DNA from: Petasospora fabianii | Lineage: Eukaryota > Ascomycota > Saccharomycetes > Phaffomycetales > Wickerhamomycetaceae | DNA: 64,000 nucleotides | Direction: 5' to 3' | NCBI GenBank assembly: GCA_022641835.1 | Contig: CP048717.1 | Location: 1,302,001 to 1,366,000 of the forward strand | Shown: piece by piece, positions 38,345 through 48,506 of the stretch | Position numbering within the stretch: the first letter of the stretch is position 1 | Layout of the letters: each line of letters opens with the position of its first letter | Position numbers and translations under genes: made by a program | Notes under the pieces: model-generated | Seen by the model: the letters and a program-made list of their open reading frames with translations, nothing else | Database searches by the model: none | What the model was told of the DNA's origin: nothing

Positions 38345-39925
38345 ATGTCAGAGTTCTGGGATAATTTGCCCAACGAAATGGTGGTGGAGATACTACGTTG
38401 TCTTGATGTCGAGACTATTAACACTCTTCACTTGATCCCGGAGATCAGACAGAGAATTGAAGTGTTCGTATGTCTCTTTACCGATTCATTGACTGGGCCG
38501 AGACATAAGAACTTCACCAACGTGTTCAAGTTTACTCCAGACCCAGGTTCGGGCTACGATGACGATGATGGAGAGAGCAATGATGATAGTGAGCAAGAAG
38601 AAGATGAGCAAGAGGAAGAGGAACACGAACACGAACAGGAAGAGGAAGACGACGACGACCCTGAGTTTGTGCCTATTGCAGAGGAGGATGATGTTCAAAT
38701 CATTGAAGCTGGTGGAAGCGATGACGAAGTGGGTGATATATACGTGGATGACTACTATGGTGAGGATGCGGATTATGTGATGGGTGACGGTTCTGATAGT
38801 GAGGAAGATACCGCATTCTCATACCATGTTCGAGCCCGTAAACCCTCACAATCAACAGATGAGCCAGAGACAAGACACCTGAAGTATCTCGTGGTATGTC
38901 TTGAACTTAGTGTCGACTCTCTCGGGTGGAGTGGTCCAACAAGATGTGGCAGAAGTGTCAAGGCCATAACAACGGCGAGAGACTCGCATCTAACAGTGGA
39001 TTGGGAGAACGTTGGTTACGTTCCAACCTCACAGATGTGGCCCTATCTTGGGCCTCGTGTCTGCTCATTGGAATTACCTGAATTACAGAAGCTCCAAGTC
39101 TTTGAAAACTTTGGATTACCAATAGATATGCTCAGATTGCCCGATGTGGACATGCTCCTATTCAGAGACCTTAAGAAAGATCCAATCAGACACAAGAGTG
39201 GAATCATCCATGCACCAATCTGGGACCATGCTATACTCAGTAACGTTCAGAAACCCGTTAGAGCGTCTATCATCTCTCACTTACCGGAAGATGTTATTCT
39301 GGAAGTTGTTCGTTGCCCTGAGTTCCAAATTACAGAGCTCGAGAATGCCAATGGTGTTGAGGCCATCGTTACAATGACTGGTGAGTTAAAGCTCAAGGAC
39401 CCGATCTCCCTAAGACTCACAGGTTTGCATCTCATGTTCACTGCAACTCGTGAGATACCAACTCATTCATTCATATGTAACTTGGATTTGCCATTATGTA
39501 CAAAGATACATCTTGAGGTCCAGACAAAGAACTTTGAATTAACTGATATAAATGCTCCACATCTTCTCAGTCTCAAACTCATCACTTACATGTCAGCACA
39601 ATCCACACAGCTTAAAGTTAGCCCGCTAACACTTAAAAATCTGTCTTTCCCAGTGTTGGAGGACCTGGAGCTCGGAGGTGAGATCTCGGAGGAATCCAGT
39701 GACGATGTCCAGGCACTATTTGCCTCTGTGGATCAATTGAAACTCCTTGATTCATATCGTTCGAGCTTCTTGAAGTTTAAGTCCCATTCGGGTGTCTTGA
39801 AGCCTGTGGAGTCTACCCGTAGAATGATGGACTCTGATTGGATTGAACATCATGAGGAGATGGTGAAACGTTTGGGGTTACAAGATTGTTTTGAACCATT
39901 GGCAAACAAACTTGGTGAGTTGTGA
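38345..39925 (+). CDS. F-box-like protein with acidic insert, function unknown
   Basis: A 526-residue protein I cannot name. The first 45 residues (LPNEMVVEILRCLDVETINT) look like an F-box, so it may be a Skp1-Cullin-F-box adaptor. Immediately after it lies a very acidic insert (about 75-160) made of Asp/Glu runs with His. The C-terminal 330 residues alternate short beta-strand-like and Leu-rich segments (TKIHLEVQTKNFELTDINAP, then LSFPVLEDLELGG) like irregular leucine-rich repeats. A second gene of the same layout lies at 60660-62399, so this may be a lineage-expanded family. It converges on PCF11. Confidence 0.65.
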   Translation: MSEFWDNLPNEMVVEILRCLDVETINTLHLIPEIRQRIEVFVCLFTDSLTGPRHKNFTNVFKFTPDPGSGYDDDDGESNDDSEQEEDEQEEEEHEHEQEEEDDDDPEFVPIAEEDDVQIIEAGGSDDEVGDIYVDDYYGEDADYVMGDGSDSEEDTAFSYHVRARKPSQSTDEPETRHLKYLVVCLELSVDSLGWSGPTRCGRSVKAITTARDSHLTVDWENVGYVPTSQMWPYLGPRVCSLELPELQKLQVFENFGLPIDMLRLPDVDMLLFRDLKKDPIRHKSGIIHAPIWDHAILSNVQKPVRASIISHLPEDVILEVVRCPEFQITELENANGVEAIVTMTGELKLKDPISLRLTGLHLMFTATREIPTHSFICNLDLPLCTKIHLEVQTKNFELTDINAPHLLSLKLITYMSAQSTQLKVSPLTLKNLSFPVLEDLELGGEISEESSDDVQALFASVDQLKLLDSYRSSFLKFKSHSGVLKPVESTRRMMDSDWIEHHEEMVKRLGLQDCFEPLANKLGEL

Positions 39926-40032
39926 TTATAAATAGTACTACTGATAATATGATAATGCTTCTCTACATAATGTTTAATAAGACGAGACAAGTCTTTTATT
40001 ATATTAGCCGAAGGTACTACAGAACAAGTCAT

Positions 40033-41986
40033 CTAATTACTTTCCGACTTGACTCTTTTACCATTGTTTAAGATATTACTCAAGAGATTGAAATCAACAC
40101 CTGGTTTTTCATCCCTAACTCTCTTCATATCAAGTCCCTGAGCTTCTTCAAAGCAAGTTTGATGGAAAACTTTACCATTATTCATAACAGCACCATCCCA
40201 GATCCATTCACCAAGATCATCATCAAATTTAGCCTTCATAACTTCTTTACAAATACCACAAACACATGACATCTCACTACTTTCATCACTTGGAACCACA
40301 ACATATTTCCTCTCTTTCTTAACTTTTTTAACCTCTTTAACACCATCATCAGTGGCTCCAATGACTTCATCATCTCTAAATGCAACAAATTCCTCATCAT
40401 CCAAGAACCAATTACGACTAGATGCACCCGATCCATCACGTAACTTTTTATTAACACGGAAATGCCAATCGAGATGTGAACGATACTTCACTTGACCCGT
40501 GGCGGTATTAGTGAATCGTTTACCACATGTACCACACTTGTTTGGTCTATCGGTGATAAAAAGTGTTGTGAATGTGGCTGAGGGGTCCAATGTAAGGAAC
40601 TTGGCTGTGATTTCGAATTGTGAGAAGTAGGAAGAGAGCGAGGTGTTACTGTTTGAGGTGTCAATGGATGTTTGAGGTGGTGGTGTTGGTGTTGCCGTTT
40701 GCGGCTGTGACGTTGGTGTTGACGTCTTTTGCAGGATTGATCCCAGCAGAGACATGTTTGGGATCGATGGTTTAGGGGATGCAGTCTTTGGTCTGATGAC
40801 ACCCTTTTGAGAAAGAGTTGAAAGTATACTAGCTAAGTTTGCTGGCGGTGTAGGCTTTGCTGGTGGTGCTGAGACTGAAGCTTGAACTGGTGGAGTTGGT
40901 GTTGAACCTGGTCTCAAGTTGATTAAATTATTCAGATTACCCATACCCAAGAGATTTCCCTGTGGTATTGGTGGTGCAGTCTTTGAAGTTGGCAATGGAG
41001 CTGAAGCTGGGATAGGAGCAGGAGCAGTTTGCTGCTGCTGTTGCTGCGGGTATGGTTGTGGTGGTGGGGCATTAGCACTCTGCAAGAGATTGTTCAAGTT
41101 TGGAACTGGTTGAGCCAAAGCTGGAGATTTAATCGGAGGTGTATTTCTCAATAGATGTTCCTCTTGTCTTGTCATTTCATCTAATTGGGTCTTAGCACCA
41201 GCTAGACTCTGTGGATCGAGTTGCTCAGCCTGGATTGCAATCTTTAACTGATTAATGATCTGAAGTTTTTGAAGAATCTTATCATCACCTGGAGTCAAAT
41301 TTCTTCTCTGTTCGGTGAGATAGAGCAGTCTGTCAATGATTGGAATCAGTGTTTGTGAATTGACAAGTATTTGTTGCTGTTGTGGTTGTTGCTGTTGTGG
41401 TTGATGCTGTTGTGGTGGTGGAGTAAAATGTTGTTGTTGGGGTGTTGATGAGAATTGTTGTTGATACAAAGTAGAAGCCTTGATCAAGAATTGTTCAATC
41501 TTGTTGATTGGTTCATCTGGGAACACTGGTAACCCACTTGATGTACGAGCAGTTTTCCAAGTTCTAAAAAGATCAATCAGTTTCTTCCTTGTTGGATCAT
41601 CGACAAGAAGGTATGCTCGTGTAAAAGTCTGGAACAATTTTTGACCAAAGAGAAGAGAATAAGGCGATCCAACATTTTTGCAAATAGAATCAAGCAAATA
41701 TATGGCAAATAGCTTATGAGTTGGAATGGCCTGTGTATAGTGTTAGTATTAGGGTTCTAGTAGGAGTAAAGAGTAAAGTGTCAAGAGTAGGACGTATAGG
41801 GGTGAGACGAAGACATACCTTGTCAATTCTCTGTTCTACAGCAGTAGTGATCTGTTCAGCAGCATTGATATTCTCCTGGGCAATCATGGTCAGAGTAGTG
41901 ATGATGGGTTTCGAGTTGAAAGTCAAGTCTTGAAGAGAGACAGCAAAGTCTTCTCCAATTTGCTCAAGATCCTGATCAGGATCCAT
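40033..41986 (-). CDS. PCF11: mRNA cleavage factor IA subunit Pcf11, two exons
   Basis: Exon 1 is 41819-41986 (56 codons) and exon 2 is 40033-41730, giving 621 residues (yeast Pcf11 is 626). The joined N-terminus forms the CTD-interacting domain: DLTFNSKPIITTLTMIAQEN in exon 1, then AIPTHKLFAIYLLDSICKNV in exon 2, with VGSPYSLLFGQ following. A Gln/Pro-rich middle precedes two zinc-binding regions, CGTCGKRF with distal histidines (about 450-480) and CVCGICKEV to FHQTCF (about 540-590), which flank the Clp1-binding part in the family. Pcf11 binds Ser2-phosphorylated RNA polymerase II CTD and drives 3'-end processing and termination. The join restores a domain that neither exon has alone. Confidence 0.95.
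41731..41818 (-). other. PCF11 intron
   Basis: An 88-nt intron on the minus strand: 5' splice site GTATGT starting at 41818, branch TACTAAC at 41748-41742, and 3' ACACAG ending at 41731. It is in phase 0, after RIDK. Confidence 0.95.
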
Positions 41987-42527
41987 TGTGGGGTGAGTGA
42001 AGAAGTGTCAAAAGGCAAAGGGGAAAAGTATTATCAGAGCAGTCAGAAAAGACAATGCAATTCAATAAAAAGAAGTATGTATATACGATTGAAAGAAAAT
42101 TCCAGAGCTGATGTAGTCGACTCGGTGGCGGCGGCTAATGATACAACAACAAGAAACACACAACTTGGTGGATACCGCCGTGGTCAAAAAAGCAAATAAG
42201 ACGCCAGAGAGTGAGAACAGAGCACCAGGATAGATGCACACAAGAAAGTCTTAGCAAAAAGGAAAGTTTCCCTACTTTTATGTAGTGGAGTTCTTAGTTG
42301 ATCTTAGTTGAAGAGCCGCCGAATCCAATTGTCCTTTCAGAAAAAAACAAGGCTGGTTCAGCATAAACGCGATGTTGCGCGACGCGACGGTTATGCCAAA
42401 AGAGTCTGCCAATAGTTTACGTGTCATTAGGCTACAACTTCAACCCACCCCACTTTTATCAACCTAGAACATATCAAGATGTACGCTACCTCCACATAGT
42501 CCAGCAACTCTAGCACCCAATTACACC
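41987..42527. promoter_or_regulatory. Divergent promoter between PCF11 and NDUFA2
   Basis: A 541-bp divergent gap. GCATAA (42361-42366) and TTATGC (42391-42396) form an inverted pair around GCGCGACGCGACGG. A CCAAT box lies at 42324-42328, which would fit control by the Hap2/3/4/5 complex (HAP5 lies at the right end of this window). Positions are seen; regulation is inferred. Confidence 0.5.
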
Positions 42528-42870
42528 ATGTCCAAGTTCGTTATTGGAAGTGCTGTTAAGGAGATCAGATTCCATCTCTCGCAGGCCGCAGAGTCGTCGA
42601 CTGCTCTCAGGTAGGTTACCCCTCTCTCTCCCGACTTAGACGTATAACTCTTCTCTTACTAACCCACTTATCACCAGATCGTTCATCACGAGCTCCTATC
42701 CGACACTATCGAAGGCTAATCCTGAGCTTCCAATTTTGATTCGTGAGGCTTCCTTCGCTAGGCCAACTGTGTTTGTTAGATTTGAGAAAGGTCAGGAGGT
42801 TAAGAAGAGTTTAGAGGGATTGGACAAGACACAGATTGAAACGGAGATTAAGAATCTATTGGGCTTTTAA
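42528..42870 (+). CDS. Complex I accessory subunit NDUFA2/B8 (NI8M), two exons
   Basis: Exons 42528-42610 and 42678-42870 encode 91 residues, too short and split to show as a single open frame. The product starts MSKFVIGSAVKEIRFHLSQ and continues RSFITSSYPTLSKANPELP, then ILIREASFARPTVFVRFEKG and ends in LLGF. This matches the thioredoxin-like 10.5-kDa subunit (NDUFA2) of NADH:ubiquinone oxidoreductase: EIRxHLCQ, FIxxxYxxLKxANPxLPILIREC. It sits in the matrix arm of mitochondrial complex I. Its presence shows that this yeast has a proton-pumping complex I, lost in Saccharomyces. Confidence 0.93.
42611..42677 (+). other. NDUFA2 intron
   Basis: A 67-nt intron: 5' splice site GTAGGT at 42611 (a variant of GTATGT), branch TACTAAC at 42657-42663, and 3' CACCAG ending at 42677. 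It is in phase 2, splitting an arginine codon. Confidence 0.92.
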
Positions 42871-43287
42871 TTAGCCTTTTTATTTATCAGCTGTATCTGA
42901 TAGATACAGCTCTATTTATTCTATTTATTGCTTTCAGTCCAAGGCATCAAATGTACCTACTTTATTGACCCTTGTGTACTACGTAGATACATACCACTCC
43001 ACAGAAAAGAAGGTTTAAAGCCTTTAAAGACTTTTAGATACGTACTTTAGTCACAACCAATACCAATCTAAACTTCTTCAAGTAGATTTAATGAACTCCA
43101 ATGGCCCGATCTCATCTGTCATTCCTGCACGTGCCACTAACCAAAGACCCCATTTCGCGTGGACGTGGCAGAAACTGTTCAATGTGAACACTTTAATCAC
43201 TTTCAAACTCCTTAAACAAACACAAGGAAAGCTCGATTTCTTGTTTTTCTTCCTGACTGTTCAATTAGAAACTAAGATCAGTCATCG
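42871..43287. other. Gap between NDUFA2 and SEC63, with a long upstream ORF
   Basis: A 417-bp tandem gap. A hairpin AGCTGTATC-TGA-TAGATACAGCT (42889-42911, close to perfect) follows the NDUFA2 stop and may serve in 3'-end formation. An ATG at 43091 opens a 66-codon frame whose TGA overlaps the SEC63 ATG (ATGA at 43288-43291). Confidence 0.5.
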
Positions 43288-45195
43288 ATGAACTCTAGTT
43301 ACGAGTACGACGGTGCTAGCCAAATTTGGCCGGCCTTTGCCCTTTCCATCGCCACAGTCACCGTGGTCCCCGTCACGGCTCATGCCATTTACAAGACATT
43401 TGCCTCACCCGAGAACACAGCTGACGCATCCAATGGTCAGATCCCTCAGAAGTCTATCCCAAAGGATGTGAGCATTTACAAGACACACAAGAAGCGCAGA
43501 TCTTCACTATTCTCTAAGAAGACGGCTTTCCTCCTGATTGGATGGATACTCATCGCATACCTCATCTACGTCATCCGCACAACCGAGACCATCACCGTTG
43601 GTCAAAGCTTTGATCCATATGAGCTCTTGGGAATTGAGTACGGTGCCTCCGATAAGGATATCAAATCCGTCTACAAGAAGCTTTCCATCAAGTTCCATCC
43701 CGACAAGATTAGAAACAAGTCCGAAGAGGAAATGCTCGAGATTGAACAAAAGTTTGTCCTCATCACAAAGGCATACAAGGCACTCACTGACGATGTCATC
43801 AAGGAAAACTATGAGAAATATGGTAACCCAGATGGTCCACAAACAACTACACATGGAATTGCCCTACCAAAATGGCTTGTTGAAGGTGCCTCATCCCCAC
43901 TCCTTATCGTCGCATACATTCTCTTGATTTGTTTCGTGTTGCCATTACTCATTAGCAACGCCTGGAACAACTCCAAAAAGATCACAAAGAAAGGTATCTA
44001 CTCCACCACTGCCACGTTGTTCACCGAGAGATTGCTTAACCAGAAAAACACAGAGATCATTACACCAAGCGTCATCATGTCTTTCATCGCACAGGCCGAT
44101 GAATACAAGACCTTGTTGCCAGGAAAGACACCAGAACAGATAATCTCTTTGTATAAGGCATACCTTAACAGAGACATCACTACAGACTGTCTCACCGCTG
44201 TCTCGATTGTTCCAACATTGATCAATGGTCTCGTTGACATTGCAGCCACTTTTAGAAACACCGATATGTCTCTCGTTGCCACTACAACACTTAAGCATTT
44301 CATCCAGGCTGTTCCTGAGGCTCAGAAGCCAGAGCTTCTTCAACTCCCACATGTTGATCCTAGTGCCATTGCTCAGTCCAAGATCGTCAGACTTGGTAAG
44401 CTCTTCACACTGCCACGTGATGAGATTAAGAGTGTCTTGGGGATCCAAGATGATGCCAAGCTTGAAGAGGCGATCTCTGTAGGTTCACAGATCCCAAGAC
44501 TCGATGTCGTACATGCTGAATTCAAGGTCCCTGGTGATACCGTCGTTACACCACAATCTCAGGCTCATATCTCCATTAAGGTTCTTGTTAGATCTCCAAA
44601 GCATCACGGTGTTGCTAAGATTGAGGCCAGCAAGCTTAAAGAGGAGGAAACCCATGAGAACTTGTCTGATCCAATCAAAGTGATGTTTGAACAACCTCAA
44701 TTGCCTATTGCCCACGCTCCTTACTTCCCAGAGGAGAGACAATCTGGATACATTGCATTCGTCGTGTTGCAAAAGGATGGTAAGATCTGTGAATCTCCAG
44801 TGATTATAAAGAACTTGTCGTTGGAGAACTTGGCCCTCGAGGAATCCGAGTTTAAGGATGGTACAAAGCTACAAGTGGGGACTTTTAAGATCCCACTAAC
44901 ACAACCAACCCCAAAGGAGACTGGTCATTTCCAATTCCGCGTCATTATCAAATCCTTGGACTACTTCACTACAGACATTGATGTTCCAGTGAATATGCAC
45001 GTTCAAAACCCACCAAAGGTTGAAGAAGTGGACTATGACATTCCAACGCCGAAGGAGGATTCCATTGCTGGTGCAATGGCTGGTCTTAGAGGTGAGGATG
45101 TTGGTGCTATCGACAGTGATGAGGATGATAGTGAATTTGAAGAGGATGAGGACTTTACAGATATCGACTCTGACACTGATGCGGAGCAGGATTAA
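43288..45195 (+). CDS. SEC63: ER translocon J-protein Sec63
   Basis: A 635-residue protein (yeast Sec63 is 663). Membrane spans lie at about 14-35, 79-97 and 205-228. A luminal J domain at about 108-175 (FDPYELLGIEYGASDKDIKS) keeps the HPD triad at 137-139. The cytosolic Brl (Sec63) domain covers about 260-560, and a strongly acidic tail ends the protein. Sec63 recruits and activates the Hsp70 Kar2 at the Sec61 channel for post-translational import. No KDEL or unusual insert is present. The reading frame is intact, and high G/C at third positions suggests strong expression. Confidence 0.97.
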   Translation: MNSSYEYDGASQIWPAFALSIATVTVVPVTAHAIYKTFASPENTADASNGQIPQKSIPKDVSIYKTHKKRRSSLFSKKTAFLLIGWILIAYLIYVIRTTETITVGQSFDPYELLGIEYGASDKDIKSVYKKLSIKFHPDKIRNKSEEEMLEIEQKFVLITKAYKALTDDVIKENYEKYGNPDGPQTTTHGIALPKWLVEGASSPLLIVAYILLICFVLPLLISNAWNNSKKITKKGIYSTTATLFTERLLNQKNTEIITPSVIMSFIAQADEYKTLLPGKTPEQIISLYKAYLNRDITTDCLTAVSIVPTLINGLVDIAATFRNTDMSLVATTTLKHFIQAVPEAQKPELLQLPHVDPSAIAQSKIVRLGKLFTLPRDEIKSVLGIQDDAKLEEAISVGSQIPRLDVVHAEFKVPGDTVVTPQSQAHISIKVLVRSPKHHGVAKIEASKLKEEETHENLSDPIKVMFEQPQLPIAHAPYFPEERQSGYIAFVVLQKDGKICESPVIIKNLSLENLALEESEFKDGTKLQVGTFKIPLTQPTPKETGHFQFRVIIKSLDYFTTDIDVPVNMHVQNPPKVEEVDYDIPTPKEDSIAGAMAGLRGEDVGAIDSDEDDSEFEEDEDFTDIDSDTDAEQD

Positions 45196-45315
45196 GGTGA
45201 GTGCAAGTGCAGTATATGTATACTAGTGATCCCGGGATTTTGCTAATCAATAGACATGTTCACCTAATCTATAGTAAAAGTTTATAAGCTGGTCATTATC
45301 ATTTCATTATATCAA

Positions 45316-46644
45316 TCACATAAGATTTGTGTTGATGGCTTGCAATGTAGCCCTACTTGGATTAACTTTCTTCTTTTCCAAAATCTTGGCTAATTGCCTC
45401 TTTATCACATCCTTAGTGACTATAATACCGTCTTTTAGTTGCCATTCGAGGTCATAACGAGAGGCAAGAACGGCAAGTGCCACACCGATACTAAGGTCGG
45501 TACCGTTATCACATAAAATAAGACATCTTTTCTCAGATTTGATGGTGTTCATTATCAAGGGAAGATGCTTTCGAAGTTCATTTGATCCCTTCTTGTTTGA
45601 AGGGCAGGCAAAATGGAGCCTTGTGAGTTTCTCATTAGGTTTTTCAAATGTGTGGTGCCCACTGAGTATAATTACTGTTGGGTACATCTTGATTTGTGAT
45701 TCAGAGACACATGATGTAACCGTACCAACATCGAGGGTGCTTGTGAAGCTCACAACATCTTTCAAACTAGATACATTTCCATCTTGAGCTGCCTCTTTCT
45801 GTGATGATACCTTTTCAATGAGTGTCTCCATCTCCTCAGCACTCAACTTTGGGTTTGTGAGCTCCTTGAAGTTTTTCCAGAAAAGTTCCGGACTCAACGC
45901 TGCTGCCCAGAGTTCATGATCATCTGCAGCTCCTTGCACGTAGGTATAGTTCGTTCCATCTGCCCTCATCTGTTTTGAACCATCATCGGCCCTTTCAGAT
46001 GCAACACAACAGATCACAGGTATAAAGTTCTCATACTCCGGAACCTCAAATGGTAATGAGAGACCAGGGTACACCCATAGTGGCCTTAGAATCTTGCCAC
46101 CGAGTTTCTCTCGGATGGATTGTGGTGAGATAAGCCCCAGGTCCATCACCATGTGTGCAAACTGTGGAATCAGCTTAATAATGGAGTTGGCCTCATTGGC
46201 GGAGATTGTCTGTCTCGGCCAAAAGAAGTAGTTGTGCTCTGGGAGAATATCCACTTGTCCGTAGTTCATGATGTAGTTGATAACAGCACACCAGATAGGC
46301 ACCGTCTTCGATAAGGCATCAGGCATGGTCTTACCCCTCCTTGTTGAGTCGACAATGATGGCGCCGTTGTTCTTCGCCATGAGATCCAGCAGGTGGAAGT
46401 TGAGTCTTCTCGTCGAGAACCCCCACTCACCAGTGTGCCCGTCTGTACTCTTGAAGTAACACGTCTCCCCTCTATCATCAGGAGCGACATACCACAACCC
46501 ACATCGCTCATTAGGGACGAGAGGCCTCTCCAGGCCATAGGCTTCATGAACCTCTTCGACCCACTGCACGTCATGTGCAATCGACAGAAGTCGGTTCCGA
46601 GGCTGACGATGAGCCTTGGCACTGCTGCGGGCCAGAGAGTCCAT
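45316..46644 (-). CDS. RIT1: Initiator tRNA 2'-O-ribosyl phosphate transferase (Rit1)
   Basis: A 442-residue protein (yeast Rit1 is 513). Key stretches are NRLLSIAHDVQWVEEVHEAY, ERCGLWYVAPDDRGETCYFK, STDGHTGEWGFSTRRLNFHL and GAIIVDSTRRGKTMPDALSK, all close to yeast. The C-terminal 120 residues have the DUSP-like domain of the family (LILCDNGTDLSIGVALAVLA). Rit1 transfers 5-phosphoribosyl to A64 of initiator tRNA-Met so that it is not used in elongation. The first in-frame ATG is at 46644; the frame is open further upstream but only with a GTG. The protein is shorter at the N-terminus than yeast Rit1, so a missed upstream exon is possible. Confidence 0.94.
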   Translation of the reverse strand: MDSLARSSAKAHRQPRNRLLSIAHDVQWVEEVHEAYGLERPLVPNERCGLWYVAPDDRGETCYFKSTDGHTGEWGFSTRRLNFHLLDLMAKNNGAIIVDSTRRGKTMPDALSKTVPIWCAVINYIMNYGQVDILPEHNYFFWPRQTISANEANSIIKLIPQFAHMVMDLGLISPQSIREKLGGKILRPLWVYPGLSLPFEVPEYENFIPVICCVASERADDGSKQMRADGTNYTYVQGAADDHELWAAALSPELFWKNFKELTNPKLSAEEMETLIEKVSSQKEAAQDGNVSSLKDVVSFTSTLDVGTVTSCVSESQIKMYPTVIILSGHHTFEKPNEKLTRLHFACPSNKKGSNELRKHLPLIMNTIKSEKRCLILCDNGTDLSIGVALAVLASRYDLEWQLKDGIIVTKDVIKRQLAKILEKKKVNPSRATLQAINTNLM

Positions 46645-46974
46645 TCCAGTCCTGTGCACTAACTGTCTTCTCGCTTCACTCGGAAGATATGTTCATCTCT
46701 GGATTAGTTTGGTCATGGTTTTAAAGTTATGTCCGATACAAATGTATGGTGATCACGTGATTATCACGTGCGTACTGCATTATTTAACGGAACTAACAGT
46801 TTAAAAGTGGAACCATAGAGACGCACTAGCGGAGAATACGTTGACAAGTTAGGGCTCGACAGTTGTCTGGGAATTGGTATAAAGAGCAGCGATGATGTCC
46901 CCGATAGCACCGGTCTGGAATGTGCTGTGATGTTGTAATCATCACTACATTCAACACAATATCATCTGCCCATA
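46645..46974. promoter_or_regulatory. Divergent promoter between RIT1 and YHB1 with paired E-boxes
   Basis: TCACGTGA at 46753-46760 and TCACGTGC at 46764-46771 put two CACGTG cores 11 bp apart, on the same face of the helix. The site is about 110 bp from the RIT1 ATG and 205 bp from the YHB1 ATG. In yeast such boxes bind Cbf1 or Pho4. Confidence 0.6.
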
Positions 46975-48204
46975 ATGCCCCTCACAGAAGACCAGAAGGC
47001 CATCATCTCCGCCTCCGTACCAGTTCTCGAAGAGCATGGTGTCACTCTGACATCTAACTTCTACGCCTACATGTTGGAAAACCATCCAGAAGTGCGTCCT
47101 TTCTTCAACAAGGCCCATCAGATCACCAAGTCCCAGCCAAAGATTCTCGCCTTTGCCCTCGTTGCCTACGCTAAGAACATCAACGACTTGACTCCTCTCT
47201 TGGGATTCGTTCGCCAGATTGTTGAGAAGCACGTTGGTCTTCAAGTTCAGCCAGAGCATTATAACATTGTTGGTTCATGTCTCTTGCACACACTCAAGGA
47301 CATGCTCGGAGACGCTGCTACTCCGGAGTTCATGGAGGCTTGGAAAGTTGCATACTTTGACCTTGCCAACATTCTCATTGATCTCGAAAAGGCAAGATAT
47401 GAAGAAGTAATCACAACGGAGAAAGGCTGGGAAGGTTTCAAACCGGCCAAGGTTGTCAAGCTCGTCAAGGAGAACGACCTCGTGCAGAGTGTCTACTTCA
47501 AGACTGAAGATGGTGAGTTCGCTACACCATTCCCTGGTCAATACATCTGTATCCGTTTCAAGGTTGATGGTAATATTCAGAGCAGAGAATACTCTCTTTC
47601 AAATAATTTGAGTGACAAGTATGACTACTATAGAATCTCTGTCAAGAAGATACAGGGTGGTGCTGTCTCCAACTTCATCCACAATAAGTTGGCAGTTGGT
47701 GACACTGTTGAGATCTCTTCACCATACGGTAAGTTGTTAGAACCAGCTTTGAAGTCCATTAAGAATGGTGATGAGGACCACAAGAAGCCAGTTATGATGT
47801 TTGTTGCTGGAATCGGTGTCACTCCATCCTTGTCTATTGCTGAGTACTTTGCCAAGAGAGGTAACAAGGTCAGCATCTTCCTTTCGTTCTCCAACCTTGA
47901 AAGTACTGTGTTCCAAAAGGACTTCCAAGATCTTTCACTCAAGTATCCAAACGTCGTCCTCTATCAGTTCCTTTCTCGTCTTCCAACAACTGATGCTATC
48001 ACAAGCTCCACTAATTTCAAGATTTTCAATAGAAGACCTGTCATCACCGATTTGGATCTCGTCAACGAGAGTAATGCCAACGACTTCCAGTACTTCATGA
48101 TTGGTCCACTGTCTTATATGGAGGCAATGACGTCCTTCTTGTCACAGAAAGGTGTTGACGTTGCAAAGGTTAACTCTGAACAGTTTGGTCCTGTCCACGT
48201 CTGA
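46975..48204 (+). CDS. YHB1: Flavohemoglobin, nitric oxide dioxygenase (Yhb1)
   Basis: A 409-residue protein (yeast Yhb1 is 399). The globin domain (1-145) has Tyr30 at B10 and the proximal His86 in EKHVGLQVQPEHY. The FAD-binding part (about 155-265) has REYSLSNN, and the NAD-binding part (about 275-405) has FVAGIGVTPSLSIAEYF and ends EQFGPVHV. The enzyme turns NO and O2 into nitrate with NAD(P)H and protects against nitrosative stress. Codon use is strongly biased (AAG, GTC, ATC), suggesting high expression. It borders the 3.2-kb gene desert. Confidence 0.97.
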   Translation: MPLTEDQKAIISASVPVLEEHGVTLTSNFYAYMLENHPEVRPFFNKAHQITKSQPKILAFALVAYAKNINDLTPLLGFVRQIVEKHVGLQVQPEHYNIVGSCLLHTLKDMLGDAATPEFMEAWKVAYFDLANILIDLEKARYEEVITTEKGWEGFKPAKVVKLVKENDLVQSVYFKTEDGEFATPFPGQYICIRFKVDGNIQSREYSLSNNLSDKYDYYRISVKKIQGGAVSNFIHNKLAVGDTVEISSPYGKLLEPALKSIKNGDEDHKKPVMMFVAGIGVTPSLSIAEYFAKRGNKVSIFLSFSNLESTVFQKDFQDLSLKYPNVVLYQFLSRLPTTDAITSSTNFKIFNRRPVITDLDLVNESNANDFQYFMIGPLSYMEAMTSFLSQKGVDVAKVNSEQFGPVHV

Positions 48205-48506
48205 GAGGTTGACCGGCTTTACGTTATTTATTTTGAGCGGTGTATATATCCAACTTGTCCGTTTGAGTGCTTTTTCCTACATATATATACTTAATCCACG
48301 ATATAGAGATAACCAAGTATCCTTAGATCTAACATATTGCTTGGAGCACAGCCTCTATAAAGCTCAGAAAACCTAGGAAATAGGTAAAAGTGATACCGTT
48401 AGGTATTGCTCACCTGAGATGGATGTACATAGTTGTCTTAAAGCATAGCTTCGATGTTCCACTTCTTCAAAGTCTATACACTCATTTGAGCTTAAGATGG
48501 AATTGG

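Noticed and set aside
41930-42199. An 89-codon plus-strand frame opposite PCF11 exon 1
   Set aside because: Antisense overlap with a well-supported exon and promoter; no coding likeness.
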